A DNA stretch of 64,000 bases from NCBI GenBank assembly GCA_021234155.1, contig JAJEKV010000318.1, positions 126,001 to 190,000 on the forward strand, in the 5' to 3' direction. Source of the DNA: Isoetes taiwanensis (lineage: Eukaryota > Streptophyta > Lycopodiopsida > Isoetales > Isoetaceae). The translations under genes were made by a program, and so were the position numbers. This document shows positions 12,059 through 23,600 of this stretch, piece by piece; positions within the stretch are counted from its first letter, which is position 1, and every line of letters begins with the position of its first letter. The notes under the pieces were generated by a model that was given only the letters and a program-made list of their open reading frames with translations, made no database searches and was not told where the DNA came from.

Positions 12059-12704
12059 GATTCCTGAAGCTATTTCAAGGATCCATTCAGACCAAAGACA
12101 TTTTCTGAAGAGGTGTTCTTCATTTTCCCCAGCCAAGACGTCTGTCACATACATCAGAGTTAGCCATAGAAAGCTTGTGTCTCTTGTGGTTTGTAGCCAA
12201 ACCCTTGTGCCACAGTTGCCAGATAAAAGCTTTGATCTTCGGGTTGATATGGCTATTCCATATATACTTCAGATTCTTCATGTACCTTTCAGGCGAAATG
12301 TTCCATTTCAAATGGATTGAAATTGTTTGGTCTCTCATAAGGAATCTGTAAGCTTTTCTTACTGTGTACCTTTCCCTATCATTGTAAAGCCATGAATTTC
12401 CTTCATTAGACCACTAGGTACTGTTGATAGTAATTAAGATGTTGTCATAAAGAGTTCTAGTATGGTTATTTTCCCCTGCAAGAACAGAATTATCAAAGGT
12501 GATTATTCCACCATCGCTGAAGAGATCTCGAATATAGACAATTCCTTTCGATTTCCAAAGTTTGGTCTGATCTGGAAAATGGCAAGCTAAACATATGTTA
12601 GGATTATTAAGAATGAGTGCAGGGTTCCAAAAGATAGTTTGGTCCATGGAGATGGTCTGGTTCCATGGATAGTCTGGTTCAATAAATGTTGCAAAACTTT
12701 CCAT
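12010..12704 (-). pseudogene. LINE 3' ORF2 fragment with RT zinc-binding (zf-RVT) domain
   Basis: On the minus strand the block with FWNPAL, LWKSKGIVYIRDLFSDGG (12414-12704) is followed by NSHINPKIKAFIWQLWHKGL and VCDRRL (12120-12338), then GENEEHLFRKC (about 12085-12125). This is the C-terminal layout of plant LINE ORF2 after the RT core, ending in the CxxC...HxxxxC zinc-binding module. One extra base between VCDR and GENEEH shifts the frame and breaks the zinc site. Another break lies between the two larger blocks. No poly-A tail is visible. This is a relic. Confidence 0.85.
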
Positions 12705-13616
12705 GTTATCATTCTTGTGTACAAATCTTCCCCGATAGTTTCACAACATGGATACCATACTTACATCCAATGTGAAACAATTAAATAGCCCATGGCATCT
12801 GCCATCACAAGTGTTCTTTGTATTAAAGTCAGAAAGTGGAATACAATTATGAGATTAAGAAGCCCAGATGTCAAAGCTAACCTAGAGATCAAGAAGTCTG
12901 CGAGCTCGGACACTCTAGAAAAAAGTTGTGACCAACATGGCATGATGGCAGCTAGTTCAATGAAAAGTTTAAAGCAGAGGTTACAAAAGATCATCATAGC
13001 AATCCTTGTGATATGTAAAAAGATGGAAGAACCCTGTACAAGTGGCAGAAGCATTCTATACAAAACAAACATAAAAAAAAGATAGCCCATACAGTACAAA
13101 GGGAGAAATTATTTCTCGTACACTCACCAATATTAGGGGAGAAGAAAATACTAACTCAAGACGAAAGTCTTTCTAAAGCACATGAACCTTTAGTTGAAAA
13201 ACATGGCAAAGAAGAAAGTACCTTACAGGAAATATGCTCCGTTGAGATGGTAGTGCTACCTCGCCATGGCCTAATAAGCCAACTTTTCGTGCAGAAGCCA
13301 ACTGGAAACTTGAAAAACATATTCATCCTGACGCCATGCTAATAAACTGGGCTATCCAAAATCTGTAGAGCTTTTCGTTCCAAATTTAGGGACATTTTCT
13401 AATTATCATGGCCATAAATATGTTGAAGCCATAAATATGTTGAATTCCAGATCTAACGCTGAAGGCCTATGCCACATCAACACGGAAGAGACAGACGAAT
13501 AGGCTAGAATCACAGAAAAGGCTGTAGGCCGATAGGGCTGTGGGCTAAAAATTATTTGTTGTTTATTTAAATCGGTAGCAGGCAGCCCTCCCGCCATAAC
13601 GGAGGTAAACTATGAA
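12705..13616. other. Region upstream of the RFWD3-like gene, unassigned
   Basis: It contains overlapping open frames of about 100 codons on both strands (12761-13099) with no recognised motif. The 3' part must hold the promoter and 5' leader of the RFWD3-like gene. The coding frame stays open for about 100 bp upstream of the chosen ATG but has no earlier ATG in that stretch. Confidence 0.3.
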
Positions 13617-16600
13617 ATGGCGGACCCAAGCAAGGAGCAGGATAATGGCACACAATCGGCAGATGTGGGAGTTTCTGCGTGTCCCATATGTTTTGAGGCC
13701 TGGACTAGCACCGGCAACCATCGCCTCTGGTTTGTTCCCTACAGGAATTCACTCCTCAGATTATCAAGTTAAAACTAGCAATATCGTTAAGTATTTCAGT
13801 CAACCTTCATGTTATTGATCAATTGCAAATTGGCAGTTCACTTGCCTGCGGGCATTTATTTGGGCAGTTATGCATTACCAAATGGATCAAACAGCCCGAC
13901 AGACAGCCAAGCAAGGTACGAATTTTTAAGATGCCATTTTTTGTAGCCAAACACTTCCGGAGATCGTTTTTGCAGTGCCCTCAATGCAACCGGAAGGCCA
14001 AATTGAAGGATATACGAACATTGTATATGCCATGTTTACCAGTTGCAGATGGTAACAAGGAAGTCATTCAGGTTAGCATGGCACCAACTGTTGCCCCTTT
14101 GTCATCCATCCTGATAATTGAGCTCATGTAGGAATTAAGAGTTGAAAACCAGAAGCTCAAGATGAAGGCAAGTAAATGCCCTTTTTTATGCAGCGTGTGT
14201 TATAATCATTTATTTATTCCTGACCTAAACACTCACCTTGGATTTAGCAATAACTTATGTTCTTGGATTTCAGCATGATCATTTTGCCAACACCCTTCAA
14301 GCAGAAATTGAGGGACTAAAACGGAAGGTATATAAAAGAATTGTGCATGAAATAAAGTGTATGATGGAAGTGTTCTAACTAAAATATTTGCATCCAGTAT
14401 AACCAGGACTTAGATGGACTAAGAGCAGAGAATTGCAAACTTAGGTTGCAGGTATGTGGGCAAGTTTATTGTTAGTCTAGACTGGGATTTTATTTGCACC
14501 AGGTTTATAATGACTTCAGATGTACAGGTTAACAAAATGTTGGGTGCTGTGCATAGCGCAGGAGTGAGTATTTTACTTACCTGGGTGCCTGGAGCTAGAG
14601 GATCAGCTTATAATGTTTTGGTTTTAGGCATTGCTAACGGATCTGCAAGTTACACAAGATATTGATATTACTGAGGAGCTACAAGAATCATCGTCGGTAT
14701 CGACACCAAAAGCTTGCAAACCACATAGGCTAACTGAATCTTCTCCTGGAACTATGTCTCATAAATGGATTCATTCTTGTGGTCCTTTTGAGCGCAGTCA
14801 AGCTCGAGCAAAAGAGTGCTCCCCAAGCGGCTTTATTTTACAGGTCTGCAGTTGCATATTAAGCAATATGCTTATAGCTTCTCTTTTCTGTTTTAAAGAC
14901 ACATGTGTATTTACATAGCATGATTGAGCAATATGTCTATTTAGACTGTCTTAAAGTCCTTCATTCTTACATTTTCAATACTAAAGATGAAACCAATCCC
15001 CTGTCAGGTGTCCTTCCCACCTAAGTTTGGAACTCATGCAAATTTTCAAATACTAATTTGATGGTGTCATCACTATTTGTTTAATTCTCATACCTTTCTT
15101 GTAGAATTGAAATGCATTTTTGTATTGCTGTATACCGTCCAGAAAGGCTATGCCATTTTACCAGCAAGTAGTACTTGCAGAACTTGCAGAACTTGCAGAA
15201 AGCTCTTATGTAATTCTTGTACTGGTTTTGACACTGAGCCCAGCCTATTGTGAGCAAAGGTTGTCTTGGTCATTGGGTGGTGGATCTTAATCCTTTTTTT
15301 ACGCCATTGCAGATGGTTGCAGCGCAATTTGTATGGCTTATTATAATAGGATATTTATTTTTAAATCTTAAAATAGTACTAAACTTTGACAAGAGAATGA
15401 CAATAGTAGGATCATTATGCTTTATCCATGACAAGAAAAATAGAAAGCATGTCAACGCCCATGTATCAGATTTTTTGCCTTGTCACATAAGAAGTAATAT
15501 AATTTTTTCTCTCATAGGAGGAACTGCCTTTGCAAGGGGCAAGGGTATTTGACATGGATGGTCATAGTCAGTTGCTTCTTATATCAGAAAGGAGATATAA
15601 CACTCTGTTCCTGAGCAAGGTAAATTGTCTTTATCCTTGGATCTTTTCTCATCTTCATATATCTTATATAGTAAGTTCTGCTCTTAATAATAAGATAGAT
15701 GAGCCTCATGACAATGCATGGAGGAGAGCCAATAATCCTCCCTCCCGACAGCCAATGCATTCGCGATGTGCAAATATGTCCTCCAGAGTTGGCGTCCTCT
15801 GGGAGACCTGCCTTGGTCTCATGTTTAAACAAGAAGCTTCTACTTCTTAGGTACGAAACTGATATTTTGTTTCTTGTTGTGCTCCACCGATTTGCATATC
15901 TTTTCCTAAGTCCTTCTAAAGTGGAGTTGTTTTTTTGTTTGCAGCCTACAAAGCAACAACGTTGTTGCTTCATACTCCCTTCCGGTATGCTTTGAGTCTT
16001 TTGGTTTCAACTGCATCTGTCATATAGTAGCTATGGGGAGTGGACCAATGCCCCATATAATGAGGGCATTAGTTCAAACAAGTTACCAACTGTATCAAAT
16101 ATTTTTTTGTGACAATGAACTGTTCTTGTTTGCCTAACCTTTTATCATGTGAACTGGCTTTTCCAGTCCAGTCCATGGTCATGTGCATGGAATCTGAAGG
16201 ATCCGACATATTTTTATGCTGGCCTACAGGTAACAAGAACCCGCATCCCTTATGCTTATCTAAAGGTTTTAACTTTTTTTCTACTGACAGAGCGGGTCCT
16301 TATTGATGTTTGACATTCGACACTCTTCATTACCATTGAATACAATAAATGGTTTCAGCACCAAGCCAGTGCACTCTTTGCATCATGTTTCAAGCTCCAT
16401 TCAGAACTATAATGGGGAATCAGCAAGTCTTGATATTCTAGGTGTATCACATGACATGGTTTGTTTCTGGGACAGCTGTATGCTTGATCATGGACGTGTC
16501 AATTGCAGGTACTAAGCAGACTTTGTACTCTTTTAAAGTGCCAGGTAAAATTCTAATATAATTTTTGATATGGGTGCTGCAGACCTCATGTTCTGTTGGA

Positions 16601-17138
16601 GCCAGCAGATCAGGGAGCTTGTGTATCATTTGCTTATGATCAACTTACTGGTCTAGGAATTGCTTCTTTTCAACCAAAGTCAAGAACAGTTCTTGATACA
16701 GCTTTCCCATATCCGAGCAGTCAGCAGATACAGCTGACTACTCATGTTACACAAACATATAGTCATTATAGTCTTGTGAGAAAGTCGAAAGAGGATCATA
16801 TTGCTGATTCCCCATTAGATCTGGTCGACTCATGTGAATATGAATGGAACTGGACAGAGCTGAGGGGTTTGGAAGTGTGCAAAGGCCAAGCCATGCTAGT
16901 GAGATCTGCGGTAATTCCAAACTACATAGCGCAAGACAAAAAAAGAAGCTTATTTGCATTTGCAAATGAAAAATCAAAGTCCCTTTGCCTATGGGACCTT
17001 CCGAGTCTAGTCCCCAAAGGATGCCTTAAGCCACATCCGAGCCCTATTACTGATATAAAACATGTGAACAGTAGGAGCCAGAACTGGCTTTGCTGTATTA
17101 GCGACAGAATGTTGCAAGTATACACCAGTACAATTTAG
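13617..17138 (+). CDS. RFWD3: RFWD3-like E3 ubiquitin ligase (RING, coiled coil, WD40), 13 exons, 592 aa
   Basis: Exons: 13617-13729, 13837-13915, 13976-14071, 14132-14167, 14274-14327, 14398-14451, 14628-14843, 15518-15619, 15699-15850, 15945-15984, 16167-16229, 16291-16508, 16583-17138. The exon sum is 1779 bp, exactly 593 codons with the TAG, and every junction keeps frame. A RING-HC domain (residues 22-68) has CPICFEAW, CGHLFGQLCITKW and CPQCNRKAK. A coiled coil follows (97-150), then a WD40-type half (217-592) with WSCAWN, YFYAGLQSGSLLMFDIR and LCLWDLPS blocks, as in animal RFWD3. RFWD3 ubiquitinates RPA and RAD51 at stalled forks and interstrand crosslinks in the nucleus. The N-terminus is much shorter than in the human protein (774 aa): only about 21 residues precede the RING. 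Intron 4 uses a GC donor (AAG|GCAAGT). The start is the first ATG in the open frame. No cDNA is available to confirm it. Confidence 0.9.
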
Positions 17139-17500
17139 AAATCTATTTATTTGATTAGTTTGAATGAGAGTAGCATTACTATATAGTGAAATGTATTAAC
17201 TTCTTGAGGATAATGATTCATGCATGGAACTACATTAAAAACTCAATGAACACAAAATTCTCCTGCCTCTATAACTTTGCAAAGGCAATGTCCTTGGTGT
17301 AGTTAAAGATATTGGTCAGGGCTTGCATTATACCATAGCCTGCGGGCTTCCGTGGATGTTAATAAATTTTCTATTCTATATTCTATTATCCCTTTCCATC
17401 AAAGAACATGTCCTTCCAAGTGGACCTGTGCCCTCAATTCCCAAACTGCTTTAAGTTGCAAATAGAGGACTTAAGATGCCAAGACTCATATGACGAAATG
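17139..17500. other. 3' flank of the RFWD3-like gene
   Basis: AT-rich sequence that should contain the 3' UTR. No clear canonical AATAAA signal stands out except AATAAATTTT near 17359. Nothing else is recognisable. Confidence 0.35.
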
Positions 17501-17529
17501 ACATCTCAGAATGAAGATATGTTGAGGAT

Positions 17530-17781
17530 CAATAATAGGTGCTCCTAAGGTTACACGGACAACTCCATACGTATACGAGCATAGATGCCATCATCACAGA
17601 AGGCAAAAATGCTACAAGAGACTTTCCAATCGAGTTCATCAACCACTTGACCCCTTCTGGCATGGCGCCACATAAGTTGCATATCAAGGATGATGCCATT
17701 ATCCTATCAGTCCTACTCAATAACATGAACCAAAGGCGGTCAATGGCAATGGCACGCCTCCGTAATCAAAGCGCAGCGTAA
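17530..17781 (+). pseudogene. PIF1-like / Helitron helicase C-terminal fragment
   Basis: The + frame contains TYTSIDAI, then FPIEFINHLTPSGMAPHKL and LLNNMNQRRSM. This corresponds to the block of Helitron and PIF1-family helicases that normally reads F(L/I)NSLTPSGMPPHKL...LLRNLN, just before the last helicase motifs. About 75 residues survive, with no Walker A or Rep domain nearby. It is most simply a scrap of a Helitron inserted downstream of the RFWD3-like gene. No CTRR terminus or hairpin was identified. Confidence 0.8.
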
Positions 17782-18060
17782 TCAAAGCAGAGATCTTTAT
17801 GGATGTTCAACCACGTACCCCTTTGGCGGCAGTCTGACTAGAGTAAGCCCCATGCCAACCAAGTGGTGGAAAGCAGGGATCAAAAAAGTGGGGGTTAGGC
17901 TCGAGGATTTTCGGTTGAAGTTCTTATTTTTCGGTTGACGCTTTTGCACGCCGGGAAAAAAACTGGTAGCAAAAATAGAGTTAATATGTAAAATCCGGTA
18001 CTTTTGAGCTTTATTGTAAAGGAAATCTGGTATACAGTATCATACACCGGCAAATTTTCT
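17782..18060. other. Unassigned sequence
   Basis: No motif recognised. Short open frames only. Confidence 0.3.
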
Positions 18061-18154
18061 GGTTGTACCTCAAATATTTTTCGAACCCTAGTGGAAAGTG
18101 GATGCCCCTGGTTGTACCTCAAATATTTTTCGAACCCTAGTGGAAAGTGGATGT
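18061..18154. repeat. Tandem duplication, period 49 bp, two copies
   Basis: A 45-bp block beginning GGTTGTACCTCAAATATTTT at 18061 recurs perfectly at 18110. A 4-5-base linker separates the copies. Confidence 0.9.
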
Positions 18155-19388
18155 ACCCTAAGACTGGCCACATTTTGAAATTCGATCATTTCGAAATGGG
18201 GAAGAGGGGCGGGGGCTCCCCAAATTTGCACGAGGACCAAGATTCACGCTCTCGATGCATGCACAATAAGAGAGGAGTATGCACCTCAGTAGTTTTGTAA
18301 ATTTATAATTAATTTTTCTTTTAAATTTTTTATGGAATTTCCCCTAAATGGCGGTTTACGGAAAGCTCATCGTCCAGCACAATGGCTTTGCCCAAGCTAT
18401 TCTTATACGCCAGCTTATTTAGATCTTTCGGATAAAACTTCATTACCCTAAAGCAAAATGATCAATCCAAAGTAACGAGCGATCTGTAAAGTAACGCGTG
18501 ATCTGTCTAGATAAAATTATGATGCAGATAGTCGGAGCAAATTATTGATTTGAAGGCGGAAATAACAGTTTTTGAAGAATGCGAAATTCGACAATATAAT
18601 CTTAAGCAGAAGCACCGGAAACATATTCTTGGAAATTTGTGTCTCAAACAGCCATCAAACACATGCTTTTGCAAAATCCTATGCAAACTCAAACAGGTAA
18701 AAAATAGCCCTGAATTTCAAACCAGGAACAGTGGTGCATGTCTACTACGAACCGGCTATGAACTTTTGCTCACAACAATTATACTCTGTTAGCTACACTG
18801 GCTCAAAAACTGTCTGAATCTCAAATAGCCGCTGAAAAAGCTGGAAAAAATCTGCCGCCAAATTTGTAAATTTGTCGCTCCACTTGGTTGAATCCTTTTT
18901 TCCAGCTTGCCTGTGGCTGAATCCATTGCTGAAATCGCCAGAATTATATCGCTCCTTCAAGCATCTCGATGCCAAAGCTGGTAAAGGCAACAACAAAATA
19001 GAAAAAATATACGAAAAGAAAGGGAATTAAAGAAAGGGCCTAGACATTAAATTTTGGTTAATTTTGAGTAGCTGCTAGCGTAGATCGAAAAAAATCATAG
19101 GTTACTCACCATAAGGGGACCAAGGGCCTTTCCCTCAACACAAAACAACCGTCTATAGAATAGATAACAGAATTCTATAGAATAGCTACCAATGATTCTT
19201 TTAAACATCGGAATGACAATCAGAACTGAGCAGAGTTTCTTTCCTTCTTTCTTTCTTTCTTTCTTTCCGCTAATCTGAGTTTTTTTCCCTGTCGCTGATA
19301 AATAAGGAAAGAATTAGAAGCGGTAGAATAAGCCCGAAGCCTGCCAGAATGAAAATCAAAAAAAGGATATGGACTCGAAAAAGGAAGA
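18155..19388. other. Unassigned AT-rich sequence with a (TTTC)n microsatellite
   Basis: No supported gene. The microsatellite (about seven TTTC units) is at 19238-19268. A TCTATAGAATAG word is repeated at about 19151 and 19177. Confidence 0.4.
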
Positions 19389-19514
19389 GTAATACACGCC
19401 AGCTTGGGATTACTTTGATTTTGCTATCAAATTATTTCTGATAATTTTATCTCAACCTACACCTCAATTTTGCATAACACAATTTACAGAAACTGATTAC
19501 AAAGACTGAAATTT

Positions 19515-19655
19515 TACATTCCAATATTAACTCCAAGATTACAAAACAAGATTTCAGATTCCAAGGTTAACTCCAAGATTTCAGATTCCAAGGTTAACTC
19601 CAAGATTACAAAACAAGGTTAACTCCAAGGTTAACTCCAAAATTTCAAAATTTAT
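19515..19655. repeat. Short tandem array of TTAACTCCAAGATT units
   Basis: Five to six irregular copies of a unit built from GATTCCAAGGTTAACTCC and AAGATTACAAAACAAG. The local structure is that of a young minisatellite inside the candidate TIR element. Confidence 0.7.
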
Positions 19656-19889
19656 CAGACAGATTACAAACTATTTATTCAAGGTCGATTCTTATCCAAA
19701 GCATGACTGATCACTGCTGCTAAACCCTTGAGATCAAAATCTGAAACATACTTGATTATAGCCCAAAATACTCGGTAAAGATAGGCCCAAAAGATCCCAA
19801 AACTCTGGAAAGATCAGCTAAAGGTCATTGAACACCTCAAAATAGTAAAGATCCGTCAAAAAACGTCACTGTAAAGATCGGCCAGCAAA

Positions 19890-20210
19890 TCGTCGCTTTA
19901 GAAGTCGCCAAGTTGCTTTAGAAGTTGCCATAACCAACTGATCTGCAGAAAACACCAAGATAATCGCCATCGCCAACAAATTCGTGCACTAGAAGTCGCC
20001 AAGGTCCCAACTAGAAGTCGCTAAGATGCTTTACAAGTCACCAAGTTGCTTTAGAAGTCGCCATAGCCAATGACCGCAAAAACACCAAGATAATCATGCT
20101 TTGCCGCCAAATAAATCTGCACTAGAAGTCATCAAGATCCCAACTACAAGTCGCCATAGCCAACTGATCAAACCTGTGCAGAAAACACGAAGATAATCGC
20201 CAGTGCCATG
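19890..20210. repeat. Minisatellite rich in AGAAGTCGCCA, higher-order period about 130 bp
   Basis: Copies of AGAAGTCGCCA and CTTTAGAAGTCGCCAT alternate with AAAACACCAAGATAATCGCC, which recurs at about 19949, 20080 and 20185. The copies are imperfect. No coding potential. Confidence 0.65.
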
Positions 20211-20451
20211 CAAATATTAGCTAGAAAGATGCACACAGACTTCTACTATTGACTTCAGACCAAGCGCCAGCATTAGGAGACCAAGTGCCATCACGGGAGC
20301 TCCGGTAAAATCACTGCATGCGCCATGGCCAGGAGCTCCGCTAAAAAAAATGAAAAAAAAAAGCTTTATAAAGTTTGCTGATGTGGCACCGACGTGGAGG
20401 ACACATCATGCACATAATCCCAGCTGGCGTGTATTACGCACGGGAAAATCT

Positions 20452-20546
20452 CTCCCTCGGATTTTCCGGGAAATAATCATGCGGGCATGGCCAGCTTGAG
20501 TGGCGAGCTGCGACTCCCTCGGTTTTTACGGGAAATAATCACGCGG
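20452..20546. repeat. Direct repeat of about 34 bp, period 61
   Basis: CTCCCTCGG, a T-rich stretch, then CGGGAAATAATCA.GCGG occurs at 20452-20485 and 20513-20546. The repeat lies just outside the right arm of the candidate TIR element and leads into a GC-rich block. Confidence 0.65.
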
Positions 20547-20760
20547 TAAGCGCCCGGCCGGTAATGGCGGCGCCTTCCACCTTTGGCGGCGCCGCCTGTG
20601 GATTATTTCGGAGAAAATCCGGGGGAGATTTTCCCTTATCTTCTTTTTTTATTTTGAGATGGGTTTGAGAACGGTGCGCCGGGAACGCCAGCATGTTACA
20701 GCGCATCGCGGCGTTCCCTCTCCCGCCGGCTCCCCTTTGCGGCATGATTTTTGGCGGCAT
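20540..20760. promoter_or_regulatory. GC-rich, CpG-rich block, possible promoter region
   Basis: This is the most GC-rich non-LTR stretch in the left half. It contains several GGCGGCGCC-type words and a local inverted pair (CGGGAACGCC versus GGCGTTCCC). It precedes a stretch with T-rich and TATATAAGG-like sequence near 21350 and a possible spliced leader. Promoter function is inferred only from composition. It could instead be repeat-derived. Confidence 0.25.
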
Positions 20761-20972
20761 TGATTAGCAGTTTTGAATAATCAAGCTCTTTCATTTCTCT
20801 ATGCTCATTTCATATTCAGAAGGGCGCTTCAGAATCCTTAGGCTGGGTTCAGAACTGTTGTGCCACTGCCGAATCGTGCATTTTGCTTAGGGTCAGCAGA
20901 TTTTATCAGAGTGTGTCGCGTATAGTAGGGTCAGCTAATTAGTCAGGCTCATTACCTTCTGCCGTATTCGGG

Positions 20973-23600
20973 ATGCCTCCATCGCCTTCTATTTCATGGA
21001 GCAGGCAGCACCAACGACATCAGCTTCTTTGCAAACAAAGCCTCTTCTGTAGTTCCGGTGTTGCTTATAGATGGGCTCTGTTTTTAGATTTTAAACTTAC
21101 TCTATTTTTTAGATTTCCAGGAGTATTGGATTTTTTAGGTCGTTCCTGCTGTAGCGACCCCAGAGTACAGAAACGACTCGGATTGATGGGCCGAGGAAAA
21201 CGTCTAAGACGTGATCAATCATAGTTGAATAGTAGGACTTGGCTTCTTCATAGGTGGGCGTATTTTTCATAGGTGGGAGCATTTGAACTTGCCAAAGCTA
21301 TCTTCCTCCCTAAAATTGATTTTTATTTTTCAGACTGTCCTTGATATATAAGGATTAAAGCTCAGGTGATCCGTGCCCACAAGGATTCAAGATTTAGGTT
21401 TCTTCAGTTCTTCAAGCATTCCTATCCATGGAAGTGATTTGGGTAAGTTTTGCTTCGTGATGCAAGACTTGCAAGTATATTGCTTTATTTTCCTAGATTA
21501 TGCATAACTCTTTTTTGGTGCAAGCTTACTTGGAAGAGTTCCTGTGAGGGCCGTTTGCACCACCATTTTTAAAAAGGTCTTACCATTTTACCATCTCGCC
21601 ATGAATAATTGTTTTGAGAAGCGTAATTTTGAGAATAGAATACATTACTGAGTTTCCTGCATCTGGGCAGAGTTCTACTTTTTTGAGGTATAATTTTAAG
21701 CTATATCTATATTCAAATGTTCTTTTCCTTTATAGGTTGCTTTATACTCCATTATTTGTTACTTTGTTACATAATTTGTAAGTTCTATTTCTTTTCCTTT
21801 TTTGCAACATGTCATTTTCTGCCTCTTTTCATGCAGTCTGAGACTCAAGGGTGCTTCAACAAGCAGATTGTATTGGGTCACAGCATCAACAACATCAACA
21901 TAGTGGGGCCATACTTTTACTACCGCTAGAGGACCTTCTGCATCAAGGTCTGTTGCACGACAATACAACAGGTGAGCTTTACCATAGCTGCTTGCTTAAA
22001 GTCTGAAATTCAATTCAATGTCTGCGAATGTGTAATGTAATCTAATTAAAAAATGATCCGCTTATAAAACCCTTTCTTCTCTTCATTATCATGACCATTT
22101 TCGTTGTAGTTCCCTTCCTTTTTGCTCTAGATGTTTAGATTCCTATTCATTATGATCAATTTCTCAGCAATATTACTTAGAATTTAAGTTATCATATAAT
22201 TTGGCAATTTTGTAGAGCTGGCCCTCAGATAGTTATTGTAATAAGGAGAGAGCAGATTATGCACACAAGAGGAAAGCATTGGAACAATACTGGATTCCTC
22301 TCTCCTTTCAATCCTAACAATGGTTACATTTGGGAAAACATATAACTGTAGAGATGGTTGACTGTAACTGAGGATGCTTTGACCTGCCAAATACAAAAGT
22401 ACCTGTAACGGTTGCTTTAGAGTTGGCTGATGCTATGGAATGGAGCAACATGGAACCATTGACTGCTGGGAAACACCACCTTGCTTGATCTATTTTGGAA
22501 ACTAATTGTGGTTTCCAAAAGCCATTGTAAAACTGAGTAGCATTTAAAAGTAGCTACTTCAGTATGCTTTGTTGTCCTAACTAATGCCTTCTTATTTCTA
22601 GCAGACAAGTTGTGTTCCAGTTTTCTCAATAAGTACCAAGGACAAAGTCATTACGAAGGCTTAAAGGTATAATACATTATGTGATATGGTTGGTATTATG
22701 ATATAATCTACAACTCAATAATCTGGCCGGATGCAACATCTTTTTCTGCTAAGCTCCTCAGCCTTTTCGAATTTAAGAATTTGAGTTTCCAGAGCTAATA
22801 GCTTCACTTTAATTTACTTCCCACATTAATTTACTTCATATGATCTACTTTGATCATCTCTTATCTATTTGTTTTGCCTATTTGGGTATTAGAAGTACCT
22901 AAGTTTGCTTGAAGCAGAGGATTTGATCTCGACAGACTGTTTAGAGTGGATTAGCTTATAAGCTTGAAGTCATACACATGGCTTGAGTGAGTACAAGACC
23001 GCATTCGGCTCCTTCATTGGGCTCTTCCTGAAATAACGATTATAGTTTTGTTTCTGGATAATGGACAGGGTTTTTAAAAGGCATCTGTAAAACATCAGTA
23101 GAACACACCATTGGACACCTCACCTTGGCCGGATTTTGCTAATGAATTATAGCATATTTTTAGATTCAAAGCTTCTGAAGTTGTGCTTTCGTTGCTTCTG
23201 GAGCCAATTTTGGAAGGCAAGTTTTATGTTGTGAGCAGGTTCAAATGAACAGATACAAGTGAGCAGCATTATTTTGTGTTTCAGTTTAAGTTACTCTTAT
23301 AAAATCGGCCTGAAATTACTCTTCATGCAAGCAAAGAAACTTGCTCAGGATTCAAGCTTCTGGTTGTGTTTTCTGTTGATTTCGGAGCCATCTTAGAAGT
23401 AAGTCTGTTTTAGATCTTTGCTTCTGTTTTAAGTCTTGCTAAAATACAAGTGAGCAGATTCGTTTGGGTTTAATGTTTTCCTTTTTAAAATCGGCCTGAA
23501 CTTACTTTTCTTGCAGGCAAAGAAACTTCAACATACTGCTTTTATTTCCTTGATCCGCATTTTGCAGACTTTGCAAGCAACAACAGGTGCGTTACAGCAG
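20973..23600 (+). other. Possible spliced transcript with no confident coding frame
   Basis: A TATATAAGG word at about 21347 is followed 80 bp later by ATGGAAGTGATTTGG|GTAAGT (21428-21446), a good donor. A pyrimidine-rich stretch and GCAG precede a candidate exon at about 21837-21970 that ends ACAACAG|GTGAGC. That exon has a Gln/His-rich open frame (QHQQHQH) ending in LLHDNTT, but joining it in frame meets a stop. Another candidate exon, about 23568-23588, ends ACAACAG|GTGCG. This may be a non-coding or decayed gene. I cannot assign a product. Confidence 0.2.
23163..23535. repeat. Diverged tandem duplication of about 188 bp
   Basis: Copy 1 (23163-23350) and copy 2 (23351-23535) share GATTCAA.GCTTCTG, GGAGCCA, ATACAAGTGAGCAG, AAAATCGGCCTGAA and GCAAAGAAACTT in the same order, with many substitutions between. 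Copy 2 also carries a better splice-acceptor-like TTTTCTTGCAG. Confidence 0.75.

Larger units (their letters stand above)
19389..20437. mobile_element. Candidate non-autonomous TIR element, about 1.05 kb
   Basis: GTAATACACGCCAGCTTGGGATT at 19389-19411 is the reverse complement of AATCCCAGCTGGCGTGTATTAC at 20416-20437, apart from one extra T, so the segment has 22-bp terminal inverted repeats. The interior holds two low-order repeat arrays (19515-19655 and 19890-20210) and no coding frame. No clear target-site duplication was found, so the boundaries are provisional. Confidence 0.5.
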
